From: Marchantia polymorpha subsp. ruderalis
Taxonomy: Eukaryota > Streptophyta > Marchantiopsida > Marchantiales > Marchantiaceae
Assembly (NCBI GenBank): GCA_037833965.1
Contig: AP031358.1
Coordinates: forward strand, 9,246,001-9,310,000
DNA: 64,000 bases
Direction of reading: 5' to 3'
The position numbers and the translations under genes are program-made. Below the pieces are notes generated by a model. The model searched no databases. It was not told the origin of the DNA and saw only the letters and a list, made by a program, of their open reading frames with translations. Below are positions 12,401 through 25,129 of this stretch, piece after piece (position 1 is the stretch's first letter; each line of letters opens with the position of its first letter).

Positions 12401-14331
12401 CGAGAAGACTCTTTCCGGACTGCACTAGCACCCGCTGAGCGCAGCGGCATTTGCCACAGGAAGAAGAAGGACAGAGGGATTCTTCGTTACGTCACAATAT
12501 CACTGCCACTGCTTCTTTCAATCCATGTTCCAGGCCCCGCTTCCTTTTCCCATCTTTTGCTCAACGAGCCCATAAGCTACCAACGAACAACCCTAGTACA
12601 TTGACCACGACACCATCTCTAGTCGTCATTTCCTGCCATTCTGTTGCTCCAAAAATCATACCATCCACATTCCACTTCCGCCTCGTTCCGTCTGCTTGCC
12701 CAAACTCGCGAAAAGTCGACCCTCGGAGGGACAACAGAGAAACGAGTCTGTTTCATCACCACCCATACGTGAGAAAATGCACCCTCAAATCCTTCCTCTT
12801 TGACGCAGAGTGAGGGATACACAATCCCAGGCCCCCATCCAATTCCATGCCACCAACCCCAGACGACCAACACACGGGACTGGGCAAGACTTCAGCGCGA
12901 AACAATCAATTAGTTCTCTCCTATACTGTTCAGATCAGGAAAAAATGGCGGGCAAGAGCATAACACCGTATCATTGCAAACACCCAAGACCCCCAAACAA
13001 GACACCCCTTTCCGAAGTCCCCACCATAACCCAGCTTGACCCTCGCCAGAACTCTAGTTGCTTTCTTTACGGTACGGTAGACTCGATAAAGACCCCTAAA
13101 TCTCACGCTATGTTAGAATGAAGTGCTTCCGATAGAGCAGAATAGCATGTCGGTAGCGCATATCGAAGCCACTGCTAAACAACAATGTCTTTCACTTTGG
13201 CGATAGTGCCTCCGAGGCGTTTGGGCGTTGGAGGTGACCAATCTAGGGAGAGGCTCAGGGTCTAAACCCCGGAAAGTGCCCACTAGAGGAGAAGGGCAGG
13301 AAAAGTTGGGGGGATTTCCAGGGACAAGAAGACATGTCGATCATTTTCCTCATCAGTCACGTAGCTTACGGTGATGTCCTTTACAGACTTGCTCGGCCCA
13401 GGAATCCTGCTCCCGCGGGTAGCTTTGTCTCTTTGCGCCCATAGGCCGGATTGTGGGCCTGCTTCAGAGCTTGGCACATTGCCAGCCAAGTGGCGGCTCC
13501 TTCCACAATCTGGTGCTTCTCTTTTTCTCTGGGGCCCACGGCCCCACCTCCGCAACAAAGGCGGAGCCCTCCTGCGCTACCTGACGAAGGCAACTCTGGG
13601 AAACAAAAGGGAGGATGTGAAGGGAGGCGAGCACCAATGGGAGAAGAGCAGCACCGACCGAAGTGCGAGCCGGTGCACATGCGGGACGCCGAAAAAGGCC
13701 CTTGAGTAGAAACGTAGAGCAGAATAAAAAGTCGGAGGGTAGAGATGTCTGGGAATGAGGGCTGCCGTTGCAGATTTTCAAGGGATGGCGTGGGCTGCCG
13801 AGTCCGAGGCTGATGTAAAATAGAAGACATGAAGCGAGCGGGACTCACCATAGCCCACGTCAATGTCGGAGGAGAAGGAAGCTGCACCCCGCGTTTGAGG
13901 ACTTTGATTCGAGCATCCGCAACATCTCTCTGAGAATCATTGTGCGAGCTCCCATTGGCTTGGCCCGGAGGAGGTCTCGGAGCTTTGGACCGTGGAACCA
14001 ACCACGTGCTCGTCTTGCGCCGCTGCGGTGGAGCCGAGGGTCTAGTGGCGAATGGTGCCGTGACTTTTGAGCCCCAGCTCCATACCCCACAGAAGCTGGA
14101 GAACGGCCTTGGTGATGTTTTTTAAATGGCTGGAAATCTGCGCGAACGCCACTCTGTAGTTGTTTTGCGTGCCAATGGAATGCAACGCCGCAATGACTGC
14201 GAATAGAGATTGATTGATTGATCGATCGAAGGACGGAAGTTTGTCAAGCGGGGAAGGTGAGAGGAAGGTAAGGGGAGAGAAGTTGGAGGAGGACGAAAGT
14301 CAGGAGGAGGAGGAGGAGGAGGAGAAGGGAT
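12401..14331. promoter_or_regulatory. Intergenic region between divergent BTB and AT74-like genes
   Basis: About 1.9 kb separates the minus-strand BTB start (12400) from the plus-strand AT74-like start (14332), so both promoters and 5'UTRs must lie here. The 13.3-14.1 kb part is GC-richer and gives overlapping open frames on both strands (up to 206 codons on the minus strand, 13381-14001) with no recognisable domain. These look like composition effects. A GGA/GA-rich microsatellite lies at about 14283-14330, directly upstream of the AT74-like ATG. A possible 5'UTR intron cannot be excluded. Confidence 0.5.
14283..14330 (+). repeat. Purine-rich (GGA)n microsatellite before a start codon
   Basis: A GAGGAGGAGGAGG-type purine run lies immediately 5' of the ATG at 14332. 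GA-rich tracts in plant 5' leaders can bind GAGA-type factors; that role is inference only. Confidence 0.8.
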
Positions 14332-16889
14332 ATGGCCGATGGGCAAGTTTTGCTGAGGAAGCTGCCTCTGAGTCAGGAAATTGGAAATCCACATGTATGC
14401 CATGGCAGAGGGTTAGGGAAGTGCTGGCAACAGGGCAGGAAGGTTGCGGTAGTGAGAGTGCATTTTGGGAGTAGGAGGAGATGGTCTTCTTCCTCTTCTT
14501 CTTCTTGCTGGAGGGCGGCAGCTGAATCCTACTGCGGGGAGACATCACAAGATCACAAGCAATTTCAATCTTACTCCATCCCTTCGGAGAATTGGCGCGG
14601 CAAGGTGCGCAGCAAGGCGAGCATGGACATTCCTTTTGTCAATGGTAGTAGCAAATACTTGAATCATCCTGTTCTTCCCCAGCCTCAGGTGAACGGCGAC
14701 CAAGAGCAGGATCCTCATACCTCTGCTGACAGCCTGTCTTCTCTCGCTTATTCTTTGCGGCCCAAGAGGATCATTCTCGTCAGGCATGGCCAAAGTGAAG
14801 GGAACGTGGATGAGAGCGCCTACACGAGAATCCCCGATTCGAAGATTGCTTTGACAGAAGAAGGTTGGAATCAGGCCATCTCCTGTGGGAAGAAGATGCG
14901 GACGATGATAGAGAGTGATGAAGGAGACGATTGGAAGGTTTATTTTTATGTCTCCCCTTATAAACGTACACTCCAAACTCTGCGGGGCATCGGACTGGCC
15001 TTTGAACGAGAAAGAATTGCCGGAGTTCGAGAGGAGCCTCGTCTTCGAGAACAGGACTTTGGTAGGGTTTGTTTCCTCTTCTCCTCCTTGACATACTGCT
15101 CCTGGGGTTTGTTACTTGAAGTTTGGAAAGCATTGGTTTGGTGGATGAAAGTCGCTGATGATGGATTTTGACGAGCTTTTAATCACTTCCGATGACGGAT
15201 TCAAGACCTTGACTTGACCTTGACACGCGTATGATGAGGGTTCTGGAGTCACTGCGCTGGGGATCGGTTGGAACATCACAAAAAGCTTTCGCTCAAATCG
15301 CTGATGGAAGTGCACGATGAATGTGTCCTTCAGGTGGCAATTTCCTTTTTGTGTTGTCGCTTCACAGAAGGAGACAATTCAAGAGGAGATTTGTTGCTGG
15401 GGACAAAGTGGGTCGAACATAAGGGCTATCGGATGTCCCCAATTGAATACGTAAAGTGAATATGGGTATAAAATTTCGAGCGTTCTGCCAATCTTTCGAC
15501 GGAGTGGAGTACTGCAGTCAGTTTAAATATAATGAAGGGACACAAAAGGTGGAAGAAGTGAAATTTCATGAACTTATGTGACAAGGTCTTCGAGTGCTTT
15601 TGAGTGTGACTGGGTTTGGAGTTGTTTGGCAGGTAATTTTCAGGATAGAGAAAAAATGCGGGTGGAGAAAGCTGTACGATTAAGATATGGACGATTTTTC
15701 TACCGCTTTCCTAATGGTGAATCTGCAGCAGATGTGTATGACAGAATAACAGGTGAGGCTCTTGTCCTGTATGAATTCATAGCAATCTCAAGAAGCTCTG
15801 TGAAGTCCCAGTCTTTCATTACAACTGCTGATTCAAGCTCTTCCGTTCCTGGTTCACACCCAAATCCCTCTCATTCTGAGATTTTTTTTTATTTAATTTT
15901 TTTAGCTTAGTCCTGAATCGTTCGTTTATGTACAGGTGTTATCACGAGCTTTGAAAATTTTTGGAAGTTATCTCGTAGGTTTCCCACTGTCAACATAGAG
16001 ATCTGTACTGATGCTATATGGAACACTTTTCGTTCTTCTGGATCCACTTTCTCTCTTTTTATTTGGTATCATGTTCTATAAGCCCATCTGATGTATCGAA
16101 AGTTCAAAATGTTGCCGAAAGCATTGACTCAACTTTGAACTGGAATGGTAGCTAACGTCTAGACTGACTTGAATGCAGGTTTCAGAGAAACTCTACGAGC
16201 CGATATAGATGTCGGTAGATTCCAACGCCCTGAAGCAAGGGTGAAGAACATGAACCTTGTTCTAGTATCTCATGGTTTGACACTACGCGTCTTTTTAATG
16301 AGATGGTACAAGTGGACTGTCCAACAGTTCGAAGGCTTGTGGAACTTCGGAAATACTGGTATGATGGTCATGGAGCTCGGCCCTGGAGGCAGGTAATGGT
16401 TTATATTATAATGAATTTTGCCACTGATTACAGCTCCCACCAAAGCAGAAACATAGATGCCGAAGATGTCTGAATGTGCTGACAATCCTCTTTGAAATCT
16501 ACCAGGTATAGCTTGAGCATGCACCATACGCATGACGAGCTGAGAGCGTTTGGTATGACAGAAGAAATGATAGCCGATCAAGAATGGTAAGGCTTAATGT
16601 ATTGTGGGAATCGCCTTGTTTTAATACATCGTGATCTTTCATCGCTGTGATTCGCAGACTGCTTATACTGTGTACCATACTGACACATGAAAATATGGCT
16701 TTCGACTTTTTTAGGCAAAAACTGGCAAAGCCAGGAGAATTGAACTACGATTGGTTAACTTCTGGATCGTCCTTCTTTACCCACTTTGATGATCTTGAGA
16801 AAGGAATCAATCTTGAAGAAATTCCACCGGATATTGTTCGCAGTTCTCTCGAATCTGGTCTGCATCACCCCCAAGGTTTTGAGATGTAG
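14332..16889 (+). CDS. AT74-like histidine phosphatase (phosphoglycerate mutase-like), 5 exons
   Basis: Exons 14332-15061, 15633-15752, 16179-16392, 16506-16586 and 16715-16889 join with GT-AG introns to 439 residues. The RHG motif of the histidine phosphatase superfamily is at 151-153 (ILVRHGQSEGN; His152 is the predicted phospho-acceptor). YFYVSPYKRTLQT, REQDFGNFQ and FYRFPNGESAADVYDR follow, and the second catalytic histidine is His315 (LVSHGLTLRVFLMRW). This order matches the Arabidopsis AT74/At3g05170 group. The ATG at 14332 is the first after an in-frame TAA at 14269; Met98 (14623, good Kozak context) would give 342 residues, nearer the family length. The Ser/Arg-rich extension 40-70 resembles a transit peptide. 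Substrate unknown. Confidence 0.93.
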
Positions 16890-18600
16890 TTTGGACGTGT
16901 AGTATAAATTTCATGAATATAATCCCTCTACATCATTTAATTTTGTTCGGACCAATTCCCAGTCGGCCTTCCTGGTCAAGTAAATGTAGGATATAGTCTT
17001 GTTTATTCAAGATTACTCAAAACTCAAGGACATCAACAACAATAGCAGCAGCATGGCTGATGGATATGTAAGATAGAAGGCATCAGCACATCAGGGGTGT
17101 ATTTGAGTGGCAGCACCCCGCCTCTCAGCCCCCATGTAAAGTAGAGGATTTGATATCCACAATTCATTATCAGCTCATTTAACGATCGACAATGTAAATT
17201 TTGTTCATTGAGTGAGGAAACTATCGCATTGGCGACGGTGAGTAGATTACTTTTCTCTTGCAGCAGGTCAGACAACATCTTAGCTTACGTTTTATATCTT
17301 CATACCTCTGTAATCGTATGAACATATGAAAAGAGGAATTTTCTTTACTGCCATATATTTTCTCCTATGTCAAGCTTCTTTCCTCACTGAATGCCACATC
17401 TAAGGAATGGAGGTTCTTTGAACTCAGACTAGTTGCTCTGGATGGGGTTTCGTTCAAGATGATAGTGTTTTAAGTTATTTACAAACGGTCCGAAGTTTGA
17501 TTCAAATTTTTAAATTATCCGTCGTAACAGATTTGTCTTTCTGTGACAGTGATTTCAATGTCAGAAGGTCAGTTATCATAAGGAACTGTGACTTCAAAGG
17601 TTGTGGTGATTTTTAATTTAGTTCTTGGATTACAATAATAAACCACGATTGATCATGTCCATGTACAGGTTTTATACGTTCACGTTTTGTGCTTTTCAAT
17701 CAAGGACGGGATCCATGCACATTGCTGATTTGACAAACATTTACGTAATTTAGCACGCCATTACCGGAATAACAGATGTGTCTTTCCTGATGTATCCATC
17801 TGAACTCAAATAGGAAAAAGAGATGCAACCTGAGACCCATGGCAATACATCTGAGATCTACGTGAGGGTTGTGACCGTTATGTAATCACCTCTTATTCAC
17901 GTTGCCAACGGCAATAGAATTCGTAACTCATGTTTCCTCTTTCCTTAATGTCTCAACATGTTCATTGATTCGAATCCCATCTTGAATTGTTAGTCACTCT
18001 ACTGAAAATTTAAATATTGAACCGTTGATTGATAAAGAGATCCATTGTTGAGCATGTCCTGCACTTGAAGATATTTCGAGAAAGAATCCTGATTGATGCA
18101 CATCCTCTAAAAAGGAAAAATTCAAATGTAACTTAGGATCATCACAATTAAAATTTTGATTGTTCAACGTTACGATAAAACTCATGCATAATAATTTCAT
18201 TAAATGGTAATGACTAAATGAGTTAACATTAATCCCATAGTGTGAAATAGAAATTTCTGATGCTTACATAAATATACCTATGTCTAGTTGAATTTGTCCC
18301 TAGATTAATATGATAAAACTTGTTGCAACTGATGATAATTGTTTGATGAGTCAAAAGATTTTGTATTCAGTTTCCGTACACTTGATCATGAAGGAAAGTC
18401 ATTTGACTTGTTGTGGTCTGTAGAATTTTTCCAAACGCTCCGGCATATAGGAGATAAATGTATTTCAAGTTGTCATTCAACCCTAGAATGCTTGCCAGAT
18501 TCACATGCTCATCATCCTAACATCATGATGAATTGTACTACTGGAATCTTCTCTCAATTTCATTATGCAAAATCTTCATCCAGCAACTAGAGTAGTTCTT
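16890..18600. other. Downstream spacer of the AT74-like gene
   Basis: The first few hundred bases are presumably the 3'UTR and terminator. The rest becomes progressively AT-rich. Short frames at 17033-17278 (minus), 17994-18200 (minus) and 18339-18590 (plus) show no recognisable features and no supporting splice sites. Confidence 0.55.
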
Positions 18601-21079
18601 GTCCAACCAAACGCTTCAAAGTACTCAAATGAACAATTGAAATCCGAACTTCATTGTTCTTGTGTTTGGAGCGGTTGGCATAGCATAATCAGCTTTTAAT
18701 CTACAAAAGTTGAAGTATTTATGTAGAATCACTATCTCCCTTGACTAGATATAGCAATCTATGGATTCAGTACTTCAAAATGAGCTTGCTTGCAACATCC
18801 TCTAGTGAACATACTCTCTAAAACTACTTGTTGGAGAATTTTCATGTTGCAACACATTTTTAAATTCAGATGAGCTTAATTAACTTCATCTTGATCAAAA
18901 TCTCAAAATTTACAAAAAAGTAATTTTAAACCATGCTTGAATTCTTGTCTTTAAAATATATTTGATTTTTTCAAAACAAATCCAAACAAGATGATGAGAG
19001 ACTCTACAAAATTGGTATGAGTTAAACAAAAAACTTGTGTTTTTGTAGTTTCAAAAAATACTTCCAAATTTGTGCAAGATGAGTGATGTTCAACAAAACA
19101 CACATGATTCCAGCAAAATTTGAGCTAGTGAATATATGTGCTTGACATACTCTACAATGATTTTTTAAAGTCTATAACAATTAAAAATTAGATTCTTCAG
19201 ATTTGGTAAAATTTTAATTGAAACTAAATTTATTTCAAAAGTTAATCTCATTTCTAATTTTTCATCATTTGCAAACAATTCTTCAAATAATTACTATATC
19301 ATGAAATTATTTGCAAATCTATGTACATACGATTGTATACAAAATCTAAACTGATTTTTTGACCAATCTCAAACTTCACACAACAATCTTTTCACATTTA
19401 AACTTTGTAGATTAGATTTATATTGAGAAGATGTATTAAAAGAAGTCATTGATGTATTAATTTTTTTGTGATAAAATATGATGTACCAACTTCCAGCAAC
19501 TAATTTGCATTTAAAATAAAGACAATATTATCATCATTTTGAGCCAACAAATGAACATGTTCTAAATTTTTTGACGGTCAAATTTGATCAATAAAAAAAT
19601 CTAGGTTTATTTTATAATCACTTTAATTGCATGTTCAAAGTTTGATTATCAACTTATGCCTTGCAATTATATTCTTGTAGCAACTTTTGACAAACACAAT
19701 TAACTTTTCTTAAAATTTAATGTATCAAGTTAAAACTCAAATTTATCACAAAAAATACGGTATAGATTTTTTTATTTTGCAATAAAATTAATAAAATTTA
19801 GTAATAATGTAATCATTAAAAGTGCATAATCAAAATCAATATTCAATCATATGACTGAATATTGATTTATTTATTATAATAAAATATCAATATTTAAAAA
19901 TTTAACATCTTTCAAAACTAATTTAATCAAGTTAAATTTTAGCCCTACACAAAGTACATGGATAAAAATTTTAACAATAAAATTGGATCTATCAAAAATC
20001 TTGTAACGCTAGTCTAATCAGTCAAATTGTCATCTCTGATCTATATTTTATTCTATACTTTGATAAAATATATATTTTTTAAATTTCGGTATTGATTGAT
20101 GAAATTTTTTGAATATTATTATATCTTTTTATTTTTTATATTTTTTTCAATCTAAGCAAGAAAAAACTGCATATGCATCAAAAAATTATTCTATGATACT
20201 ATTTTATATTTTTGTCATCGCCATGTTAAAAGTTGATTAATCAATATTTATTATCATTTTTTATTAATATTCAAAAAATAAATTTAATAAGCTTATTTTG
20301 ACAATTTGATGACTTTTTAATTGAAATTTTGATTTCATATGTTGAAAACTTTATTTTTTAAAATATCACACAATGGATTATTTGTATTTTCAGAAAAATC
20401 ATTTTGAAAACAATTTTCATACTTGTTTAACACACTTTATGTACAAGCACTTTATCATCAATTTTTTTGAATAAAAAAATAAAATTCATAAATGAATATA
20501 AATACTCAAGCATATGATGTCTTCTACATGTACGCGGTACGCCACTGCCAAGCTACATTCACAAGGAGAAGAAGAATCTGCTGAAATGTTCAAAATATGA
20601 TTCGCCTTACTTCATAGCTTGCAGCAAAAATCCCGAATCTGATACTAAGTAAAGTTAAGCTCACTAAAATTCATCTTATATTTGAATTAAAACTAATCCT
20701 CCTTAGTTTACTTCATATTGTGAAAAAAGAGTTCTTCATATGAAGTATATATAGCTTGGCAGTTTTAAAGAGTTTTTCATAACCTATATTAAAACTCTTT
20801 AAAAAAAATCTAGATAGAAGTCTAACATATGTTTCTTTTTAAACTAGAGCTAATTAGACATAAGCCATAGTCAAATATGATAAATAGATAAATAAATATA
20901 TATAGAAAGGTAATACAATATGCCAGCAAACTTTACTTATGCTACTCATACAAAACCAACATAGTCTAAATCTACACTAAAACTTTTTAAAAGATCAATT
21001 TTGATCAACACACTAGTTGGATTGAATTTATTTTCAATCTTGATTTGTTAAAAAAATTTCTAAAACATCATAAAATAAT
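18601..21079. other. AT-rich region flanking the copia relic, with inverted repeats
   Basis: No gene seen. Two perfect inverted repeats stand out. One has 13-bp arms at 19833-19845 and 19856-19868 (arm AAATCAATATTCA, 10-nt loop). The other has 14-bp arms at 20763-20776 and 20791-20804 (arm TTTTAAAGAGTTTT, 14-nt loop). As this region lies 3' of the minus-strand copia coding remains, it may include its degraded 3' end and LTR, but I could not delimit an LTR. Confidence 0.5.
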
Positions 21080-22053
21080 ATCAGATATGATGTGTTTCAT
21101 TTTGTTCTCCATCATTTGATTTACACTAAGATGTAACAAACGTTAACTATCACATTTAATATTGACAATTTCATGTTTCAATCTCATTTGAATGATAAAT
21201 TCATTCAATCACATAACTTTCTTTGTTGTCATTATACATTTAACATTCATTGTGAACTGAGCTATGAATTTTGGTAAGATAGATCTTCAACTTATGCTTT
21301 TACCACTAAGTATAAACATGTTATCATTTGTAGATTTTTCCTTGTCCACATCTTGTGCAAAGTCAACATCAACGTAGCATAACAAAAATTTGACATTGTC
21401 TAATAACTCATCAAAAAATAATAATAATCCTTAATATTTTACAGCTAGTTGAAAATTCATTTTACTGTTACTTAATATAACTTCTCCAAATTTGACATGT
21501 ATCTGCTCACATTGTTCATAACTATAATAATATCAAATATTTGCATATCATTAAATAAATGAGAAATATAACAGCTTTGTCATAAAAAATTGATGATATT
21601 TTTCACTTTTAATGACATTAATTGTACATTGAGCTGCAAAAATTTTGAAATGTGTTGCCAACAAAAATTATACTTCTTTAAATTTTACAATGTTATATTT
21701 TTCAAACACACATAATTGGCTTGACTACATCATGATGTTTTTTTATCTACATTTCTATAAATATTCATTGCTAATAATCTCTTGAACTTGACAAAAGACT
21801 TCATCAAACTTTAATTGATTCAACTAATAATTGATTTAATTGATAATTGCACTTATTGATGTCATATAAATTTTTTTCCAAAGAAATATGTCATTCACTT
21901 AAAGTAATAAAATAATGAAGTTAAAGATTTTATTATTCATCCTTCATGTATAAATATGTATCATACACTATCCATAAAAATTTTTGTGCTTTCATGAACT
22001 CATCAAATGTGATTTTACTATCTAATAATTTTCTTCAATCTGTATTATGATTT

Positions 22054-22089
<36 letters not shown>

Positions 22090-22900
22090 AGATATTAATA
22101 AAAAAATGTAATTGTTGAAGAAAATATAATAATCCACAATAATCACAAACAAAAAAACAACATCGACAAGATCAATACGCAGTTTGCCATTTTTAGATTG
22201 CATTCAAGGAATCATTAAGGTTTTTACTAAAAAACCTGCAAGATTTTCAATACGAGTTATGTTTTGTTGCTATATACATATACATATATATATATATATA
22301 TGGTTGCAACAATTCTAGCTCCAATTCAAACTAGAGAAAATCTAATTCTAACTCTATAACGAATTAGGTTAATTTGATAGAATCCAAAACTTGAGCTAGT
22401 ATTAACAATAAAAATATGTCTATCTGATTCATAATAATATTAAATATTGCAGCAAGTGCACATACTTGTCAAATTCCTAAATACTTGTCAAATTGTAGCA
22501 TATTTTGCTAAAGTGTGGTAAATTTTGTTTTATTTTACAACTTTATAATTGGTGACACTTCTAAACTTCAAGCCGATTATGAAAAATATACTCTCATCAT
22601 TACAGGATTTTACTTCATATTGCACACTCACTTGCTAAGAATCAAAATTTGATTTCTTAAAAGCATTAGTAGTTGTTATGTCTTGTTTACCATAAATAAT
22701 TGCATCTTATGCTTTGTAATAGTATTCACTCAAGATTATTAAAGAGATTCGAGGAATTCTATAAAAAATTAATTCTTTTTTAAATAAGATCAACGCAATG
22801 TCATCATCAACTTTAGTATCATGACTTTCAAGAATGGATGAATCAATCTATAATCCATATCTCATAAAACTTTCAATAATCCAATTCAGTGTTCTTTTTA
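21080..22900 (-). mobile_element. Decayed Ty1/copia retrotransposon (gag, RT, RNase H pieces)
   Basis: Reverse-complement translation, read through stops and frameshifts, gives copia landmarks in order. A gag segment lies at about 22680-22810 (DDDIALIL, then YGKQDIT). The RT motif corresponding to SLYGLKQ is at about 22030-22044 (YRLKK). The RT C-terminal part is at 21626-21661 (ATHFKIFAAQC). The conserved VSRYMSN block is at 21490-21510. The RNase H start YVDVDFAQDVDKEKST is just below 21376, and its continuation runs towards 21090. Stops interrupt every segment, so it is not functional. The gag-to-RT spacing is too short for a full element, so most of protease and integrase appears deleted. 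LTRs were not delimited. Confidence 0.8.
22060..22302. repeat. Two (TA)n microsatellites
   Basis: Long AT dinucleotide runs at about 22060-22087 and 22271-22302, inside the degraded copia sequence. They are probably replication-slippage expansions. Confidence 0.9.
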
Positions 22901-23843
22901 TACACGCTTTTAGTTTATCTTTATCATATATTGCACATAGTTGACTCTAATAGACAAAAATCTATTACTTCAATTTTTTCTCTATAGGAATTTGCTCCAC
23001 TTGTAATGAAGTTTTTGTTTGTGTGACATCACTAATCACATAATGATAAATCTCAATAAATATATATCTCAGTGAATATTTTTAATTTGATACATATTAG
23101 ATCAATAATATAATAGGTTCTAATTTTTTTTTCTAAAAATGAAGTTATGTTGACAAAATGAGATGCATGTAAGAACTTAATTATAATGGATTTTTAAAAA
23201 TTCTAAACAATTATGAAACAAAAACTAGATATTTTATTGTAAATATTATCATATTTATGATATGTATATACATAAGTATGATATAATTGCATGCAAAAAT
23301 ATGATAATTTTCATTAAACTTGAAGATAACGGTTGTTTGCACTAGAATTGAAGATAGACTTGTTGTTATTCTCAAGAGGCCTGGAACTAAAATACTAGTT
23401 TGTTTTTTTGAAAAAGTTACTCAAATTTTATTGAAAAATTTGTGAGATGCAGATAATTAAGTTGACATTTTCATATTGTCATTTTTATGAAGAGCGAATT
23501 TTGGATTTTTATAAGTTTCATTTGATTATTGTATGTGTTTCAAGTTACTTACATGAACAAAATTTTGTTGCAAATATTTGAAGTGCAAAATTTTATTTGG
23601 ATATATTCTTATTATTTTAACAATATATATGTTGTGAAGCAAACAAAAAAATGATTTAAATGTTTATAAATAAATAATATGCACAACGCATGTAGTTTAT
23701 GACAACCTTGTTATGACAACCTATAAGCAATATGTTATGTGTGACACATATCTCTCTTTAGTAAGTAGATATTTGCGTGCAACAGCGGATATAATTGTTA
23801 GAGTAGGTAATGCATTTAGAATTATTTGCAGTGGAATTGATGC
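22901..23843. other. AT-rich DNA upstream of the copia relic
   Basis: On the minus strand this lies 5' of the gag remnant and may contain its leader and degraded LTR. No coding feature or paired repeat could be established. Confidence 0.45.
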
Positions 23844-23961
23844 TAAAGTCGATAATGCTATAATCTATAGCTCAACCTCATAAGCTCTAATTTAAAGTCT
23901 ATCTTTGAGCTATATAATAGCATTATTGACTTTGATAGACTTTAAATTAGAGTTTATGAGG
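23844..23961. repeat. Interleaved double inverted repeat (A-B-A'-B' order)
   Basis: Arm A (23844-23874) is matched by its reverse complement A' (23904-23933) with a 2-nt gap. Arm B (23876-23902) is matched by its reverse complement B' (23934-23961) at all but about one position. The order is A-B-A'-B', not the nested A-B-B'-A' expected of a simple palindrome. If transcribed, the two helices would be topologically pseudoknot-like and could not both form as nested stems. Confidence 0.85.
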
Positions 23962-24960
23962 TTTCAATTTTTGATGTTAAAATTTAGTGACTGTGGCTAT
24001 GATGAAAAGTAGCAAATATAAAAAATTTGGAATCTTTGATTTTCTGTACACTTATATTTTTTATGGTGTAATGATGAACGTGAGGTTTTGTTAGACCTTT
24101 TGAGATTGAAAAAATTCATTGTGGTACATGTGGATCTGTAGAACAGTTTCTCCATTATAATGTTACTAATGATAGTATTGTACGTTTTGATAAATTTATA
24201 TATGTGCATCAAAAAAAGAGGGTAATTCTGTTGAGATTGTGGTGTGGCTAAAAGTTATGAAATAGAGTTTGAGTAAGATATATTGGCAATTAAGTTTTTG
24301 AAATTAAGAATTGGAATTTTATCTATTCTTTTCTCTAATTATGTTAATCACTTCATTATGTTAAAGAAAAATTGAATTTGATTTAAATTCTATCAATTAT
24401 ATTTCTTTCAAAAGTCTTGATATTCATTTCTGTAATGTGAAAATGAGACAACAAAACTAACATAACATAAGTATTTAAATACCTATATTTACCTATATTA
24501 GTGTTTGGTATTATTTTCCTACACGGTTGAATCAAATCCATCAATTCATCCAACTACATCTACACATGCATCTCCGCTCTACTTGTTACGAAATTGCAGC
24601 CAAACTTTTATATACTTGTCACGGACGTGGGAATCCTACGCATAGAAGATACTTAGAAACTCACAAGGAAAATATAATGTAAACGAAACAAAAGGCATGA
24701 AAAACCCGACCCGAAAGACCAAACGACAGAAGAGAAGGACAGTTGATTATTGTACTGGTAGAGCACCATTTTCCCCACTATCAAAACTAATCTACTCAGT
24801 CTTTGAGGCTTTGTGCGTAACTCGTCTTCTCTTCGATTGTTCCTCGTTCTTTTTTTCCCCTTGGTCGTTTCTGCACATGATGTTTTACCCAAAATTGCAT
24901 TGTAGAATGAATAATTTCCTAGTGCGATTCAACTTCAGCCTCGAGACCACATGAAAACAT
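23962..24960. other. AT-rich spacer
   Basis: No gene recognised. A minus-strand 71-codon frame (23997-24212) is low-complexity and Lys/Tyr/Phe-rich, as expected from AT-rich DNA. Confidence 0.6.
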
Positions 24961-25129
24961 GATCAAAGTGAGTCCGAAAAGCTGGAATTTTCATACAGTG
25001 CAGCAGTATGACGTATTCCACATCTGCGCACAGCAAAGCTATCTAGGGCGTACACTTGCCGAGAAGATACAACCTCTCGAGCACGATCATCTAGTAAGCT
25101 TTATGACCGAATGCGTTCTGGACGTTAGA

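Noticed and set aside
13381-14001. 206-codon minus-strand ORF as a gene
   Set aside because: It overlaps several equally long frames on both strands in a GC-rich promoter region and shows no domain or splice support.
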